Assembly: GCA_944548615.1 (NCBI GenBank)
Contig: OX155961.1
Coordinates: 25,554,469-25,618,468, forward strand
Source of the DNA: Micropterix aruncella
Lineage: Eukaryota > Arthropoda > Insecta > Lepidoptera > Micropterigidae
DNA length: 64,000 bases
Direction of reading: 5' to 3'
Under the pieces are notes generated by a model, which was not told the origin of the DNA, ran no database searches, and worked only from the letters and a program-made list of their open reading frames with translations. Within the stretch, counting starts at the first letter, position 1; every line of letters starts with the position of its first letter. Shown piece by piece: positions 62,741 through 64,000 of the stretch. A program made the position numbers and the translations under genes.

Positions 62741-63590
62741 AAGTAACAGATTAGCTTAGAGCTTTTTGCCATTACAGACAATCTTGAAATCTTGGTTATT
62801 TTTTGTAAAATCTTTTCGCACAAAAATACTGCGCTAACACGCCAAGCGGCGTTCGTAGTAATCGCAGCCGAATGGGATTAGCTGGTATAAAAAAACTACC
62901 CTCTTTGTTTGAGCACCATACGTACCTATTTAAAGTATTTTTTTATTGAAATAGAGTAATTAAAGAAATCCCGATTGAAACAATAATAATAATAACAATA
63001 AAACGCTTCATTTGTTCAAACAGTGAAGCAATATCTTACAGCTAACCTTATCCCAATGGGAAAACATGTTTAGCGGTAAAAATAGGACAGAACATTTATT
63101 AAAATCACTTACAAAGGCAGCTTTTAAACAAATGTATCTAGCAATTTAAAATCCAGTAGAAAATTAAACATCATAAATCAAAATTTTTAAAGAGCAATAA
63201 ATATATAATGTCACAGCAATAAATGTATAATGTTAAAGTTATTTGTATATCGTAATTTGTTTAGTATTAGCAAAAAATAATGAATTTCATGTGTCCTTTT
63301 TGAATAATATGTAGCTTGTTTTTGTGTCAGGTAACGGAATTTGGCGTAATTGTCTCTTTTATACCAATCTCGTATTACCCACCTCAACTAGGATTAGAAA
63401 GAGCAATACTTTTGTCACGATTGTCTATTTTCCGGATTCTATTTAAATTTATCTGTTTTCCGTATTTTATTTAAATTATTTCCTATTGTTATTATTAGTT
63501 CGTTTTAATCAGTTATAAGTTATTTGTGACGATTATGGCAATATAAATATTGTTTTAACTTGCCAAATACACGTACATTAAATCTAAAGA
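62741..63590. other. AT-rich stretch, no gene recognised
   Basis: No domain. A local duplication of the type CAATAAATRTATAATGT occurs near 63196 and 63216. Confidence 0.4.
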
Positions 63591-63593
63591 GCT

Positions 63594-63655
63594 GGCTGCC
63601 TTGAAACAAATCCTGGCACTTAGTTGGGCGGCAGGGCGAGTAATGCTCGCCCTGT
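63594..63655. repeat. LINE-tail-like segment with a 9-bp hairpin
   Basis: CTGCCTTGAAACAAATCCTG, then GCACTTAGTTGGGCG resembles the LINE 3' block near 54.9 kb (CTGCCTTAGAACAGGCCCTG, then GCCTAGTTAGGCG). Right after it, CAGGGCGAG and CTCGCCCTG (63632-63640 and 63646-63654) form a perfect stem around TAATG. Confidence 0.5.
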
Positions 63656-63905
63656 GTTTTTTGCCATGACCATGAACTCTTGCCATGAACAAATGATGCC
63701 TGCATTCCGATTTTCAGCTCAATCGGACTAAGCGTTTGGGCGCTAACGTGAAGGAATACACAAACACGGACACAGAGACAGACAGACACACAGAGAGACT
63801 TCAATCTGGAAATGGTCTAAATCGTCTCGTGTGGGCTCAACATGGATATTACCGTCTTTATCTCGAATAGCGTCTTTAGCGCGTTCACAAGACTTTCCCT
63901 CCCGG
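63640..63905 (-). repeat. Copy of the GCGCCCAAACGCTTA repeat family
   Basis: Plus-strand text GAACTCTTGCCATGAACAAA, TGATGCCTGCATTCC, TCAATCGGACTAAGCGTTTG, GGCGCTAACGTGAAGGAATA, CAGACACACAGAGAGACTTC and GCGTTCACAAGACTTTCC. Reversed, this matches 17038-17220 and the 15.48-kb element from GGAAAGT onward. The GACAGACAGACACACAGAGAG part is a microsatellite-like section of the family. Confidence 0.65.
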
Positions 63906-64000
63906 TAGGTTTTCTAAGCCAATAATATTTTCTGTTAATTTATGTTCAACTTTTTTCCTATTCTGATCATTCGGTTCATCCCACGTATATCATATTCGCT

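Noticed and set aside
1..64000. LTR retrotransposon or endogenous virus
   Set aside because: No paired LTRs, no gag/pol with integrase or protease, and no envelope-like frame was seen; all reverse transcriptase pieces are of non-LTR type.

Overview
This window looks like AT-rich intergenic or intronic DNA from an insect, most probably a moth or butterfly. The inference rests on the mix of repeats: short non-autonomous Helitrons with typical lepidopteran ends, RTE and CR1/Jockey-type LINE fragments, tRNA-derived SINEs, Tc1/mariner and TTAA-flanked piggyBac-like elements. No single feature proves the order. There are no bacterial operons, no CRISPR array and no canonical tRNA or rRNA gene. Almost every recognisable coding stretch is transposon-derived and most are broken.

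Region by region. 0-6 kb is the part most likely to hold host gene material: a candidate first coding exon with a strong donor (692-801, +), a degraded C2H2 zinc-finger copy (about 3225-3640), a candidate short internal exon on the minus strand (4781-4860) and a CpG-rich block ending in a strong donor (5160-6023). An internally deleted hAT element with terminal repeats and an 8-bp duplication sits at 2430-3159. 8.9-12.1 kb holds the only long intact gene: a minus-strand protein joining a Mutator-like transposase domain to a YqaJ-type nuclease domain, with a candidate upstream exon and a MITE-like element in the presumed intron.

13-27 kb is a mosaic of LINE pieces (13.2, 14.5, 17.5-19.1 kb), a SINE, a repeat with a strong hairpin present twice (14.9 and 26.3 kb), a 13-bp minisatellite, two large inverted-repeat structures (19.9-21.0 and 23.7-25.4 kb) and a piggyBac-like MITE. 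27.7-41.3 kb holds a self-nested GC-rich retroposon-like family, Helitrons, one of them broken by a LINE with a 13-bp duplication, a TIR element with a 10-bp duplication that hosts another retroposon copy, and three evenly spaced palindromes.

42-50.7 kb has a near-perfect long hairpin, a 5'-truncated RTE LINE with a perfect 10-bp duplication, two more TTAA MITEs, a ruined mariner, and a Tc1/mariner element interrupted by an element whose long inverted ends are built of TGGGCG repeats. 50.9-55.5 kb is a nearly complete CR1/Jockey-type LINE (ORF1 tail, endonuclease, reverse transcriptase) with a frameshift and a destroyed RT active site, lying inside another terminal-inverted-repeat structure. 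55.6-62.7 kb is dominated by direct and inverted copies of the same GC-rich retroposon family.

The genes do not form a pathway. The history is one of repeated insertion into older insertions. The most interesting items are the 0.65-0.83-kb ORF-less retroposon-like family (at least 12 full or partial copies), the transposase-YqaJ fusion, and the TGGGCG-ended foldback element.
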